From positions 97,427,501 through 97,491,500 of the forward strand of contig JAKSZU010000007.1 of assembly GCA_026018925.1 (NCBI GenBank): a DNA stretch of 64,000 bases. The letters are read 5' to 3'. The DNA comes from Tupaia tana (Eukaryota > Chordata > Mammalia > Scandentia > Tupaiidae). Made by a program: the position numbers and the translations under genes. Positions 44,793 through 55,017 of the stretch are shown here, piece after piece (positions within the stretch are counted from its first letter, which is position 1; each line of letters opens with the position of its first letter). The notes below the pieces were generated by a model. That model saw only the letters and a list, made by a program, of their open reading frames with translations, made no database searches and had not been told where the DNA came from.

Positions 44793-45997
44793 TGGGGATG
44801 TTTTTCCCTGCACTGTCTACTTACCTTGATCTTTGCAGTGAAGGACTCCCCAAACCACAAGGTGCCCCAGAGCTCAGCGTCCTAATCCACCTGATTTGCT
44901 TTTCCTAGGTTTTGCTCTGACAGTAACACAAAAACCAAGAACTCACCTCTTGAAATGTGTTTCTGTACCTAAACTATTTCTATGACAACCTAACACCTGA
45001 GACGGATGCAGGGAATAGTGTAGGGGAAGAAAAATGAAAGCTGGGAGATAGTTGGAGAAACGAAACTTAAACTATGAAAGAGCATTAGACAGACTCTGTG
45101 GAAAGGAATCCTGTAAGTAACTGACTAGACTTAAAGCAAATCTATGTTACCCTTTTCTGTTTGTTTTAACTCCGTCATTCAGCAGTCCCTAAAAGTCACG
45201 TTGCAGGTACCACCTTCTGAGTCTTCTGAACGAACCACTGGGACAAAGTTAAGGACAACGTCTGCTTCCATTAGCTCTTGAGAGGAGTTACCAACCGCAG
45301 TTCAGTGAAGAACTGGTTTGGGGGTTTCCTTCCTCTTTCTGAACGAGCCCTCAGTGTCTTACCGAGGTCCTGAAGTGTCACCAGCTCCCACTACTCTGTG
45401 CCCTAAGCCCATGCCTCACTGATAGAGATGCCTCTGCCCAAGGTGACATCGTGAGCTTCCCCTTTGGTGTGAGGAGCCCTCGTGACACTGCTCCGGCAAT
45501 AGGTAGGATGAATGTGCTTTTCTTTTTCTGGAACAGAGTTAAACAAGGGCTCACTCTCTGGATTTCCAGATGCACGTGAGACTAAATCATAATGCCAAGC
45601 CAGCTTTGCCTGCTATATGTTAACCACCCCAGGAAGAGACATTAAACCTTCAGACCACCAGTGCTCATGGGTGCTCCCGCCCGGACCATACACCCGCTCC
45701 CGTGACGTGGAACTCAAGGCAAGGTAAGCTCAGTAAATGAGGCTGTTTTATGACCCATTCCAATAATCTGAAAAGGAAATTAATGCTTTTATTACTTTCT
45801 GTAAGTAAAAAACTTCCTTGAAACTCTGTAAGAGTTCTTAATGCAGTGGTTAGGAATCATGGCCCCAGAAACACTGCTAGAGAAAGGAGGCCCGATCTCA
45901 CAGGTCAAAATGGAATCAACAAGAAAGCCTGGACACTAACTTGAGGCTAAACTAAGTCACTTCCGGCAGAGCTAAGAAATTTCAATTGATTAGAAAT
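44793..45997. other. Unrecognised sequence
   Basis: About 1.2 kb with no recognisable repeat, exon or RNA gene. Confidence 0.4.
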
Positions 45998-46002
45998 TAG
46001 CC

Positions 46003-46232
46003 TGCAGTTGCCATGATGGCTGTTGCTGGACTCCCATGTAGTCAACCGTGGTTTGCATCCCAGACCCGGTGGCTTAAACAAACACTGGGCGCGTGTGCAT
46101 GTGCGCCCAAGATCCGGAGAGGAGAATGGAGAAGGGACTGTGGCGTAACCATCCACCCTGGGGGGTGATTTCTCACCTTCTGTCTCTCTGTCTTTCTGGC
46201 GAGCACACGCGCCCTATAGCAAAAACCTCTAA
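46003..46232 (+). mobile_element. tRNA-derived SINE, 5' truncated, with expanded tail
   Basis: It starts within the head at CAGTTGCCATGATGGCTG, lacking the GGGAC start, then has the B box GGTTTGCATCCC and the full body. AGCCTGCA precedes it and recurs after its tail at about 46365. Confidence 0.9.
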
Positions 46233-46290
46233 AAAAAAAAAAAAAAAAAAGGAAGAAAGGAAGAAAGGAAGAAAGGAAGAAAGGAAGAAA

Positions 46291-46360
<70 letters not shown>

Positions 46361-46362
46361 AA
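46233..46362 (+). repeat. (A)n-(GGAA)n-(GAAA)n microsatellite in a SINE tail
   Basis: An A run is followed by AGGA units to about 46297 and then AAAG units to 46362. The compound structure suggests slippage with a point change spreading through part of the array. Confidence 0.96.
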
Positions 46363-46374
46363 CCAGCCTGCATG

Positions 46375-46567
46375 GGGCCAGCAGGTGACATGGTAGTTAA
46401 GGCTCTGGACTCTGCATGGCTGACCATGTTTTCAGTCCCAGACCTGGCGACTTGCTTTCTCACTTTTTCATTCTCTCTTTCTCTGTCTCTCTCTAATGAG
46501 CACACATGTCCTGTAACAAGTTGAAATCATTGTAATAATGATAAATAAAATTATTCTTTTTAAAAAA
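46375..46567 (+). mobile_element. Short-type tRNA SINE at the same target
   Basis: GGGGCCAGCAGGTGACATGG head, then CT block, TGTCCTGTAACAAG and an AT-rich tail. CAGCCTGCA stands before it (46364) and after it (46569), the same octamer used by its left neighbour. Confidence 0.9.
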
Positions 46568-46699
46568 TCAGCCTGCAACTTAATAGTAAAATGTTTCTTC
46601 GTCTTTTTGAATAGTAGGAATTTCAGCTGGATTATTACAAAAATGAGAAGAGAGTCTGAAAAAATGTGGAAACACTTTTCAACTCTTCCTCCGCATTGC

Positions 46700-46815
46700 T
46701 ACCATCTGTACTTACGTGAGGAACATTTATTAGTCACTTCACAAATGCTGTGCTCAACCTTTAAGTCCTCACAACAACCCAGTAGAGAAGGAAAGATTAT
46801 CCAAGCTTGATAGAA
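46700..46815 (+). mobile_element. MIR fragment
   Basis: GAACATTTATTAGTCACTTC, AAATGCTGTGCTCAACCTTT, AAGTCCTCACAACAACCCAG and AGAAGGAAAGATTATCCAAG follow the MIR core. Confidence 0.8.
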
Positions 46816-46824
46816 AAGTCAGGT

Positions 46825-47200
46825 TACCTCTGTGACCTCATCTCTGACCTGCTTCTACCTCTGTCGGCGTCAGCCAGGGTGGCCTCTGCTCTGTTCCAGG
46901 AGCACACCATGCACACTTCCGCCTCACAGTCTTCGCGCTGGCGGTCCCCTGTGCCTAAGACGCTCTTCCCGCAGATTTCAGCCCGGCTCACCCCTTCCTC
47001 TGCTGAGAGCGCTACTCACACTGGTCTCAGAGCTCCTCCCGTGACTCTACCCTCATGCGCTATTTGTCTTCCTAATTATCGCGCGTTTATTTCTGTCCCC
47101 TCTACCAGATAAGCGCCGTGCGAGCAGGGACTCTCATCCTCCACCTCGGTGCCCTCAGTGCCTAACACAACGTCGGACACCAGCTGACACTCGACCATCA
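46825..47200 (+). mobile_element. L2 3' end
   Basis: GTGACCTCATCTCTGACCTG, AGGGTGGCCTCTGCTCTGTT, then AAGACGCTCTTCCCGCAGAT, and the terminal GCAGGGACTCTCATCCTCCA with CAGTGCCTAACACAACGTCG match L2 in order. No frame survives. Confidence 0.85.
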
Positions 47201-48326
47201 GATGTCAGATTATAGGCTGCACTGACACAGACATCATGAAGCTCCCGGACTGAAACTCCGGGCTGTCTCTGCACCAGAATCCACGCTCTGCTCTTCTCTG
47301 GATAGCCTGCAGTAGAGAGCCTTTGTAAAGACAATTCCCACGTAAAGAACAAACTAGATCATTTCTAAAATTTCTTTTGATGTGATTTTTTTTTCCCAAA
47401 AACCATGCTTTGTGTGTCTCGGGTTTAAGAAAGCTGTCTACTGAGTTGGCTGTACGGATGTGCTCATGCACCCACAGGGTCATTCGGCGTTGCACGACCC
47501 CTCACTGCCAGTGTCCTCCCTGGAACTGACTAGGCATCTGACCTCAGATTAGATGGCTTAAGGTGCTGAGCTCATAGAAAGCATGACATCGCTTCCTCCC
47601 TCTTCCCCATGCCCTAGCCCAACCCAGCCTAAAATCAGGTGACAAGGCACCCATGCAAATGGACACTGGAGAAACATTTCTAACTTTGAATGTAATTGCA
47701 TGTCTTTTAATTTTGACTTATTAGCCTTTCAAGAGCAATTTTATCAGGAGAATTGGTTTATATTAGCTTTGAGAATTTCTGTTTTATTTTTCTTTTGTTA
47801 ATAGAGAAACAGTGCAGGGCTTAAGAGGAATAGCCAGATGGGTGAGAAGAGGTTCGCCACACCATGCACGCTGGCCTGGTGGACCCGTCTGCCCGCAGGA
47901 TGCCTGGGGTGGGTGCGCTATTCAGTAGACGGAGCTGGCCTGTCTGCCATGCAGGTCTGCTTTTGTGTAAAATAAGGAAGAGTAAAAACGAAGCTAGGAA
48001 GCTAGTAATGTTGGGCATGCTGTGACGTCTTCCACAGCCCTTCAGCTCTTCCGTAAGACCACTAAGCCAATGACATATTTGGAGAAAACAGAACCCATGT
48101 CTGGACGACGCAAGATGAATCCAAGACAAGGCAGAGAATGCTATGAGGAAGGAAGTCACTGAGAACTCACAGAGATCTTAGCAATAGCTCTGAACTTGCA
48201 CTGGCACCACTGTGGGATTTTAAACCACCTTGGCCCATGTCTCCGAGGGATAGTAGGACTCCCACTGATATCTGAGGCGTGCCTAAAAATCTCTAAGGAT
48301 TTCCATACTTTAAAAATTTCCACTCT
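47201..48326. other. Unrecognised sequence
   Basis: About 1.1 kb without an assignable repeat or exon. The AT-rich part 47680-47810 is unremarkable. Confidence 0.4.
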
Positions 48327-48598
48327 GGGACCAGCAAATGACATAATGGTTACATCACCAGATTTGCACATAATTGACTGCGATTCAAGTCCTAGACCTG
48401 GTGACTTAAAACTCACTCCAAGGCACGTGTGCATGCGTGCCCAAGATCCCAGGAGGAGAATGGAAGAGAGGGGATTGCAGCCTGATTATTCCCCTGGTGG
48501 GTGATTCCTCACTTTCTCTCTCTCTCTCTCTCTCTGTCTCTGTCTCTTCGGTGAGCGCATGCACCCTATAGCAAAAATTTCTCTAATAAATTAATAAA
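48327..48598 (+). mobile_element. Older tRNA-derived SINE
   Basis: Head GGGACCAGCAAATGACATAA, B box GATTCAAGTCC, CT run at 48513-48536, tail (AATA)n. ATTTCCACTC before and ACTTCCATTCC after are the aged target duplication. Confidence 0.9.
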
Positions 48599-48714
48599 TA
48601 AACTTCCATTCCACTTTCTTTTAAAGCTCTATAGTTAAGATCTCTTTGGATGTAAATTTAAATTTCTGTTGCTTCGATTTCAGCTCAGCCTAGTTGCTAA
48701 TAACCGTAACAGTT

Positions 48715-48915
48715 CCCGGGTAGGAACAAGGGAGTCAGACTGAGTGAGTCTCGGCTGTGCAACCTACGAGCTCGGGCACCACAGCTTGTCCGTCCAGTAG
48801 ATGAGCGTGAGAAGGCTACATCCACCAAGAGGTCGTCAGGAGAACCAGATGAACTGATGTATACCAAACATTCGGCAGAGCAGCCAGCACACACAGGTGC
48901 TCGGGAACGCAGTAA
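48715..48915 (-). mobile_element. MIR fragment, reverse
   Basis: CTCGGCTGTGCAACCTACGA, GCTCGGGCACCACAGCTTG and CAGGAGAACCAGATGAACTG track the complement of MIR. Diverged, and its left limit is approximate. Confidence 0.6.
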
Positions 48916-49666
48916 CCGTTACTGTGTGGTGCGCAATGCTGCAGTCCATGGGTCACCACACAGTACCTCTCGGAATTAGCTGTTGCAATCTCCAGTTCAC
49001 AGGAAGGGAAATGAAGGTGAGGAAAACCCAAATAACAAAGAACACTATTTCATACAGCTTCCCGTTACGTTTGTTACCGCATTAATGTAACCAAAAAGCA
49101 GTAAAGGTTTGGAAGAATAAAGGAATGAATACATTTTCTTCTTCTGGCCTTTCATAGAATCCATTGAAAGGAGAGAAATCATTTTATCTCTATTCTGTCA
49201 CCTTTCACTGTCCACTGACACTCTCAAACTAACAGTTATTACGCCAATTTCATCAATGTTCCATATTATTTTTCTTCCAGAAAAGCAATAAAAATATTTA
49301 TAAGAAGGAGATGTTTCCCATATTGCTTCCCATACTCCCACACCTTGACATCTTTCTTCCTGGCCCATACACAAGCAGCCTTGCAACACACTTTAATCAA
49401 TGCCAGTTGAAACGAGCTCTTGAAATTAAATCACTTTTGCAACTTCTGAACCAAATGAACTATAAAAACTGTAATAAATAACATCCACTCCACTTTCTTT
49501 TCTCACTAACATCATAAATTTATTGTCCTAAAAAGGAATCTAGTTTTCTTGGCACCGTTTTTCTTCCAGAAACCCATACTGCTGGCTCATGGTTCCCTTG
49601 CCCTTTGGGTGTTCCCATTTTTTTTTTTCACAACATATTTTGTTATTCCTCAAAACTGATGTGATT
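48916..49666. other. Unrecognised sequence
   Basis: Positions 48980-49030 resemble a second MIR scrap (CAGGAAGGGAAATGAAGGTG). The rest is AT-rich and unassigned. Confidence 0.35.
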
Positions 49667-49922
49667 AGGACCAGCAGTTAGTGTAATGGCTTTGTCACTG
49701 AACTCCCATGTAGTCGACCGCAGTTCGAGTCCTGGACCCAGTGGCTTAAAATTCACGCCGGGCGCATGTGTGTGTGTACCCAGGATCCCGAGAGGAGAAT
49801 GGAGGAGAAGGGATTGCAGCACGGCCATCCCCCTGGGGGCTGATTTCTCAGTTTATGTCTCTCTGTCTCTCTCTCTCTCTCTGGTGAGCACATGCACCCT
49901 ATAGAAAAAAACTCTCAAAAAA
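49667..49922 (+). mobile_element. tRNA-derived SINE
   Basis: ACTGATGTGAT before and ATTGATGTGAT after give the target duplication. Full length with B box GTTCGAGTCC. It landed at the left edge of the adjoining MLT1-type LTR. Confidence 0.92.
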
Positions 49923-49923
49923 T

Positions 49924-50311
49924 TGATGTGATCATTCAAATGTGTTCCCAAAAAGTTCGTGTGTGGAATCTAGTTATATTCTGCAAGTACTAAGAGGAAA
50001 CTTAACCCGTTATGGTGTTAAAATGTGAGACCTTTGGAAATGATTAGGCATTACGGTGGGGGCTCCATGATGGTGTCCTGCTGGGTGTGTGAGGAGAGGA
50101 AGGGAGAGCTGGACAGGGACACACTCTGCTCTGCCAGCTCTGGCTTGTCCACTGGAGACCCCCTGCCATGCTATCTGCCAGCAAGAAGCCCCTCACCAAA
50201 TGTAGCCCTTTGACCCTGGACCCCCAAACCATAAGCTGAATAAACCTCTATTCTTGTAAATCACTCATACTGAGGTATTTTATGTTAATAGTAACAGAAT
50301 GACTAGAACAA
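49924..50311 (+). mobile_element. MLT1/MaLR-type LTR
   Basis: CAAATGTGTTCCCAAAAAGT, TTAAAATGTGAGACCTTTGG, CCATAAGCTGAATAAACCTC and the end GTAACAGAATGACTAGAACA follow MaLR LTR order. Solo LTR fossil of roughly early placental age. Confidence 0.8.
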
Positions 50312-50518
50312 CTGACATCGATTTATCTAGATGACACTCCCAAGAAGATGTTCTTTCCTTGTTCTGGAGCTTGGTCTCTAATTTAAATTTAGTGTTTATT
50401 CCCACCCTAATAACTTTACCTATGCTTCTACTCCGTTGAGACAGTCATCTGAATATTACAACCATCAAAGCTTTAAAGTTTCCCATTCCTAACCTACTAG
50501 TGATTCTAAACTAGTTTT

Positions 50519-50735
50519 TTTAAGTTTTTTTGTTGTAACTCTTTAAACTTAATTGTTTCTTTCATGAGGGAGAGAGAATAAGAGAAAGAGACAGAGAAAC
50601 ACAAGGTTGACCTCCAGTCTCAGCCAGCCTGTATCACAGGCACATGGGTGCCCAGTACGGATAGTCTTCAGGATGTGAACTGGGGACCTTCCCATGCGGG
50701 ACCAACTGCACTACGGCTATGGCACTTTCTCTCCT
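50519..50735 (-). mobile_element. Very old tRNA-derived SINE, reverse (tentative)
   Basis: An AT-rich left end, (GA)-rich block, GCACATGGGTGCCCAGTACGG and a possible B box complement in GGATGTGAACTGGGG, then GCGGGACCAACTGCACTACG. Order fits a reverse SINE of a family more distant than the others. Confidence 0.5.
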
Positions 50736-50751
50736 CTCAGAGATTCTTTTT

Positions 50752-51172
50752 AATTGGTAGAGATATTTTTTTTTTGAGAGGTTTTTGCCATAGGGAGCCT
50801 GCACTCGCCAGACAGACAGAGAGAGACAGAGAGACAAAAAGTGAGAAATCACCCCCTAGAGGGGATGGCCACTCCACAATTCCTTCTCCTCCATTCTCCT
50901 CTCGGGATCTTGGGCACGCACACACACGTGCACGGCGTGAGTTTTGAGCCACCGGGTCCAGGACTCGAACCGGGGTCGACTACATGGGAGTCCAGCAACA
51001 TAGCCATTATACTAACTGCTGGTCCCAATTGGTAGATATTTTTAACTTCAGGCATGTGTATTTGCTGGAGAGAGACAAGACAGTGAGAGGGAAAGTAAGA
51101 AATCAACCCCCAGGAGGGACAGCCACACCGCAATCCCTTCTTCTCTGTTCTCCTCCCCGGATCTTGGGCATG

Positions 51173-51211
<39 letters not shown>

Positions 51212-51303
51212 GGTGTGGGTTTCATGCGCTGGATCTGGGACTCTAATCTCAGTTGGCCAAATGGGAGTCCAACAACACAACCTCGATGCCAACTGCTGGC
51301 TCC
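50752..51303 (-). mobile_element. tRNA-derived SINE, reverse, interrupted in its tail
   Basis: CTCTCAGAGATTCTTT on the left (50734) and CTCTCAGTGATTCTTT on the right (51304) are its target duplication. The body is 51046-51303 with (CA)n at 51176-51208 in place of GTGTGCGTGCGTG. A younger SINE lies in its tail. Confidence 0.88.
50771..51026 (-). mobile_element. Young tRNA-derived SINE, reverse, nested
   Basis: AATTGGTAGAGATATTTTT on the left and AATTGGTAGATATTTTT on the right are the target duplication inside the tail of the SINE at 50752-51303. Full length. Confidence 0.93.
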
Positions 51304-51423
51304 TCTCAGTGATTCTTTACTACCAAGTAGCTCAGATCCTTAATGAGGAATGTCACAGGAAGTCAGTGTCTGGTGGTGTACACATCCATCTTCAGGTCTT
51401 TGGAGAACTCTCTACCAGGCCCT

Positions 51424-51777
51424 GTGAAGCAGGCTAGCTTGAAGTCTAGCAGGACTGCAGCCATTTTGAAATTAAGAACATAGCATGAACATTTTGACCA
51501 AGTGCTGGGTCATAGGGAGATCTGTTTGAGGAATGGTCAGATGAGAAACCAGGAATGAGTATTTGAAGAAAAACCAAGAATCAAGATAATCGTTCAAAAG
51601 AAAGTGGTCGGTTCTGATTGACGGCGGTGAGGAATGATTTGCACATGCTGGTATCTATAAATACTGAGCACATGTTGGACTTTTGAGAGTCTGGTGGTAT
51701 TTGCTGGCCATCTCCTTGTAGCCTGGTTGCAGAAATAAACTCTCTTGTTCTCCAGCTTTGCCTCTCATTTCATGGCA
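51424..51777 (+). mobile_element. Solo LTR candidate, ERV1-like
   Basis: Starts with TG and ends with CA in this delimitation. Inside are a TATA-like TATAAATA (51656-51663) and a polyadenylation signal AATAAA (51734-51739) about 75 bases downstream, the spacing usual in gammaretrovirus-type LTRs. A CAGCCATTTTGA stretch at 51459 is also common in such LTRs. No internal region is present. Ends and family are tentative. Confidence 0.5.
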
Positions 51778-51810
51778 AAGTACAGAGAAATATTTGTGTA
51801 TAGTGTCCCG

Positions 51811-52689
51811 ATTTTTTTAAATGATAAAAGATGAAAGCTTATCTGTGTGCATTTTTTAAAAAGGTTGCAACTATGCTGTCTTCACCGACAGGCCAGTGGC
51901 AGCCGCACCCTGGGGCCTCTGCTCAGCCTCAGGGCAGTCACAGCAGCCTACCCTCCTCACCTGCCCCTGCCTGGATCTGGGACTGCTGGCCTCCTCCTCC
52001 TCTGCTGTCCTCACTGCAAATGCCCGCTCCGTTACACCCTTCCCTGTGCCCTTGACAGGCAGGCCCAGAGGCCGGGGCGCCCCGTGAGGGCTCTGTCCTT
52101 GTCCTCAGGCTCTCAGGATGGCAGGCGGAAGCAGGTAGGTAGTGACTAGGTAGTGACTGCCCTGCCATCGGTGGCTCCACATCGCTGAAGTATGAATTAT
52201 TTATGCCTCTCTCACTACTAAACACTTTGACAAAAGCCGCTGCGTATTGGTGGCGACATCTCAGCAGTAATTTTATCTCCCCCTGCGTCCCCACTGGGTT
52301 GGTTAAACAGAGGCAGAGTTTTTCAGAGTAAGCAGTTGAGGGAGCTGAGAGCAGAGAGCACAGCACTGTGCCCAGAACGCATGATTTGCAGGCGGCCAAG
52401 CTGGACCAGGCTGCCCCCAACCCCACTGCTTCCCCGGCTCGGCTGGGAGGCTGCGTTTCTCCTTGTCAGTCCCCCAGTAAGTCTTCAGGCAGTGAAGGAG
52501 TGGTTCGCCATCTCCCGCTGTGCCGGAGACAGAGGTGCAGTCACCGGGGTCTGGACAGAGCAAGTTCCTTCAGGCTCTGGGTCTGTGTGTGGAGACCTGG
52601 GGCCGGAGAGGCGCTTCTGAGCCCATTGAAAGTCAGGCTCGCAGAGGGATGGGCCACAGGAGAGCAGCTGGCCCAGGAGTCACTCCTAG
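51811..52689. other. Unrecognised GC-moderate sequence
   Basis: No exon recognised. Overlapping frames on both strands (for example 51938-52426 minus, 162 codons) lack domains. Nothing regulatory can be asserted. Confidence 0.4.
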
Positions 52690-52905
52690 GCCAACTAGAG
52701 GCAAACAGAAGAGGAAGAGGCAGCAAAGAAGGGAAGAAGAGAAGAGAGGAGGGAGGACAGGAAAGAGGGAGGGAGGGAAGAAGCAAAAAATAAAGGAAGA
52801 AAGGAAGCAAAGAAGGGAGGGACGGGAAAAAGAAAGAAAAAAGGAAGGAAGGAAGGAAAAGAAAGCAAGAGAGAAAGAAAGAAAAAGAAGGAGGAAAAGA
52901 GCAGG
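52690..52905 (+). repeat. Purine-rich (GGAA/GAAA)n tract
   Basis: About 215 bases almost free of pyrimidines on the plus strand, with GGAA and AAAGA units of changing register. No SINE body lies upstream, unlike the other purine arrays. Confidence 0.95.
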
Positions 52906-52919
52906 GAGGCAAACTGTCT

Positions 52920-53460
52920 CCCCAAACCAGTGCCTGTCAGATAAAAGCGCCGGGGGCCATAAATTCCTTCCAGCGGTTCTAACAGGGTTTTGATACAGCT
53001 TTTGGGCATCATACTTTTTTCATTCCTTTAATGACATACATGCCCAAAGTGTAGCCACGGAGCCTCTGAACTCTGTATATTTCTGTAATACATAAAGAAA
53101 ACAGCCGTCACATCCATTTTAAGGAACTTTTAAGTACATTACAGTGAGGTCTGTAGGCCCCGGATCCAAAGGGAACAGCACAAAGCCTGTCTGTACATCA
53201 TCTGTGACGGGCCTGAATTCCAGCCAAGGCAGATTTTTTTCTAAATAATAAAATAAAATACAGTGTTTTTTTAAAGGAACATTATATTTTTAAACTGGAA
53301 ATAATTGTATTTTGTATCTTACGTGGCATCTGAAAGTGATTTAGTTGAACAATGTGGTTTCTGATTGGTATTTGAATTGGTTCCAGAACATTTTTCATAA
53401 TAACCGTCTTAAAGATCCCAATTATCTGATCCTCTTTCCCCCTCGAATGGTTTCACAGGC
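52920..53460. promoter_or_regulatory. Possible conserved non-coding element
   Basis: AT-rich, repeat-free sequence with blocks typical in look of developmental enhancers: GCATCATACTTTTTTCATTC, CTGATTGGTATTTGAATTGG and CAATTATCTGATCCTC (GATA-like). It lacks open frames and simple repeats. Conservation was not measured, so this is only a suggestion. Confidence 0.25.
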
Positions 53461-53559
53461 AGTTTCCAGAGGAGAGGAACCTGCCGAGGCTAGAAGCCAG
53501 CTCCCAGCCAGCCAGCAGTGTTCGCCGCCAGGCTCAGAGGCGAGGGCCTGCTCGTGACT

Positions 53560-53745
53560 CGGAGGTGTCCGGGATGCATTTACGGCTCAATAAAGGAGGC
53601 CTTGGCATTCCCAGGATAATTACTCACTAAAACAAGCCCATAAAACCAAAGGGCTGCCTCGACTAAAAGGCAAACAGGGAACTCTCCTCCCTTAGTGTTA
53701 ACATGTACATCTAGTAAAGTGTATTTAGATTTCTATAAAATCAGC
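53560..53745. promoter_or_regulatory. Possible conserved non-coding element, second block
   Basis: ATTTACGGCTCAATAAAGG and AGGATAATTACTCACTAAAA contain homeobox- and CDX-like core words. Repeat-free, and separated from the first block by about 100 GC-richer bases. Tentative. Confidence 0.2.
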
Positions 53746-54149
53746 TCTGGTGCAAGAGGGATGGCTGCTTTACCAGGTGGGCAGCCCCATCGATCCCCAG
53801 GGCTACAGAGGGGCTCAGGGAAAGTGGTCCCCTACACAGGGAGGAGCGCAGCGCGCCTTCGGCCGGCTCTGGCTGAGTGTAGCCGGAAGGAATCGCAGCC
53901 CGGGGCCAGCAGGCAGACCTGCAGCCAGCGCCGAGCGGGGGCTGAGCGGCAGGGCCACGCGGGTACCCCCGTGCACGATTCTCGTGGGAGAGTGGGTGAG
54001 ATGAGCCCACTAGTACATGTACGTGATACACTGTCACAGCACCTGGGACTGCAGGACACCGGGAAACAGTGGCTCTCATTACTACAGGGAGCCCGCTACT
54101 GCAATAAACGGGCCATCATGGCGTATGTGAAGAAGGAGAGCGAATTTTA
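53746..54149. other. Small CpG-rich pocket
   Basis: CpGs cluster between about 53840 and 53990 (GGAGCGCAGCGCGCCTTCGG, GCCAGCGCCGAGCGGGGGCT). It is too short for a standard CpG island and no exon or promoter is recognised. Confidence 0.35.
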
Positions 54150-54470
54150 AAGTGTTGTTTATTCTGTTTTTTATTGGAATCTGTTTTATCTCGTTGCATT
54201 CTATTTTTGATGGACAGCTAGTATTTATGGAATACGATATGACGTTCTGGTCCACGTACAGGTTGTGAATGTCCCATCCAGCTACTGGCGCTGTCCGTCC
54301 CTCCACATGCTGATCACGTGTATTCAGTGCAAACACGTAAAATCTGCTCTTCTTGCAATTTTGCAGTTTCAAACTACATAGTCCCTTGTCATAGTCCACA
54401 GTCAGCACGCTGTGTGGCAGGTCGCTAAAACGCGCTCCTCTGCTCGCCCGAAGCCCTGCACCTCTACCAG
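54150..54470 (-). mobile_element. L1 3'-UTR remnant, reverse
   Basis: CACGTAAAATCTGCTCTTCT, TGCAATTTTGCAGTTTCAAA and CATAGTCCACAGTCAGCACG follow the complement of L1M 3' untranslated sequence. A minus-strand open frame of 168 codons through it is not a gene. Confidence 0.7.
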
Positions 54471-54502
54471 GGCCTCCCTTCCCCATCTGCCCAGCTCCGC
54501 CC

Positions 54503-54547
54503 GCCTCTGCCTCTGCCTCTGCCTCTGCCTCTGCCTCTGCCTCTGCC
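54503..54547 (+). repeat. (CTCTGC)n hexanucleotide repeat
   Basis: About seven perfect CTCTGC units, read as Ala-Glu on the other strand. Confidence 0.95.
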
Positions 54548-54582
54548 GTGTTTCCCGGCTCCTTGTATGCGTCTGACTCTGT

Positions 54583-54665
54583 CTTCATGTTAAGTGAGAC
54601 AAGCCAGGTGCAGAAAGACAGAGGCTGCGTGACCTCACCCGTGAACCCTGAAAAGCAAGTATTTT
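54583..54665 (+). mobile_element. L1 3'-region fragment, forward
   Basis: TGTTAAGTGAGACAAGCCAG, GTGCAGAAAGACAGAGGCTG and CGTGACCTCACC match L1 sequence just after ORF2, in the orientation opposite to the neighbouring piece at 54150-54470. Confidence 0.75.
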
Positions 54666-54679
54666 CGGAACACTAAGTG

Positions 54680-54785
54680 TCGACACAGAGTACGTGACAC
54701 TTTGCTAAGCATTTCAAATAATGTATCTTCTCTAATGCTCCCAAGGATTCTTCACCATAGGTACATGGCAGAACCAGAAACAGGG
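54680..54785 (+). mobile_element. MIR fragment
   Basis: ACACTTTGCTAAGCATTTCA, AATAATGTATCTTCTCTAATG and GGTACATGGCAGAACCAGAA follow the MIR core with a gap in the middle. Confidence 0.65.
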
Positions 54786-55017
54786 CTGCCAGATTTAGTA
54801 AGTAAAAATGTAGGCTATCTACATCAATTTTAATTCCATATAAACAATAAAAACTTACTTAGAATACCTATGTCTGAAATATTGGCTGGGACATATCTGA
54901 CAACCCCAACCAGGTATCAGGTCCCCAGGTCTAGCTCATCGAAAGTGCATGCTCTTTCTAACTTCGTCTAGTAAATTAAATTCCAGAATATAATTCATAT
55001 AATGTATTCTTTATATA

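Noticed and set aside
52695-52993. Arg/Glu/Lys-rich frame
   Set aside because: Translated purine repeat with no flanking exon signals.
53840-53990. CpG-island promoter
   Set aside because: The CpG cluster is only about 150 bases, shorter than accepted limits, and no exon follows.
54082-54588. 168-codon frame with Ala-Glu repeats
   Set aside because: Consists of a translated hexanucleotide repeat and L1 3' untranslated sequence.
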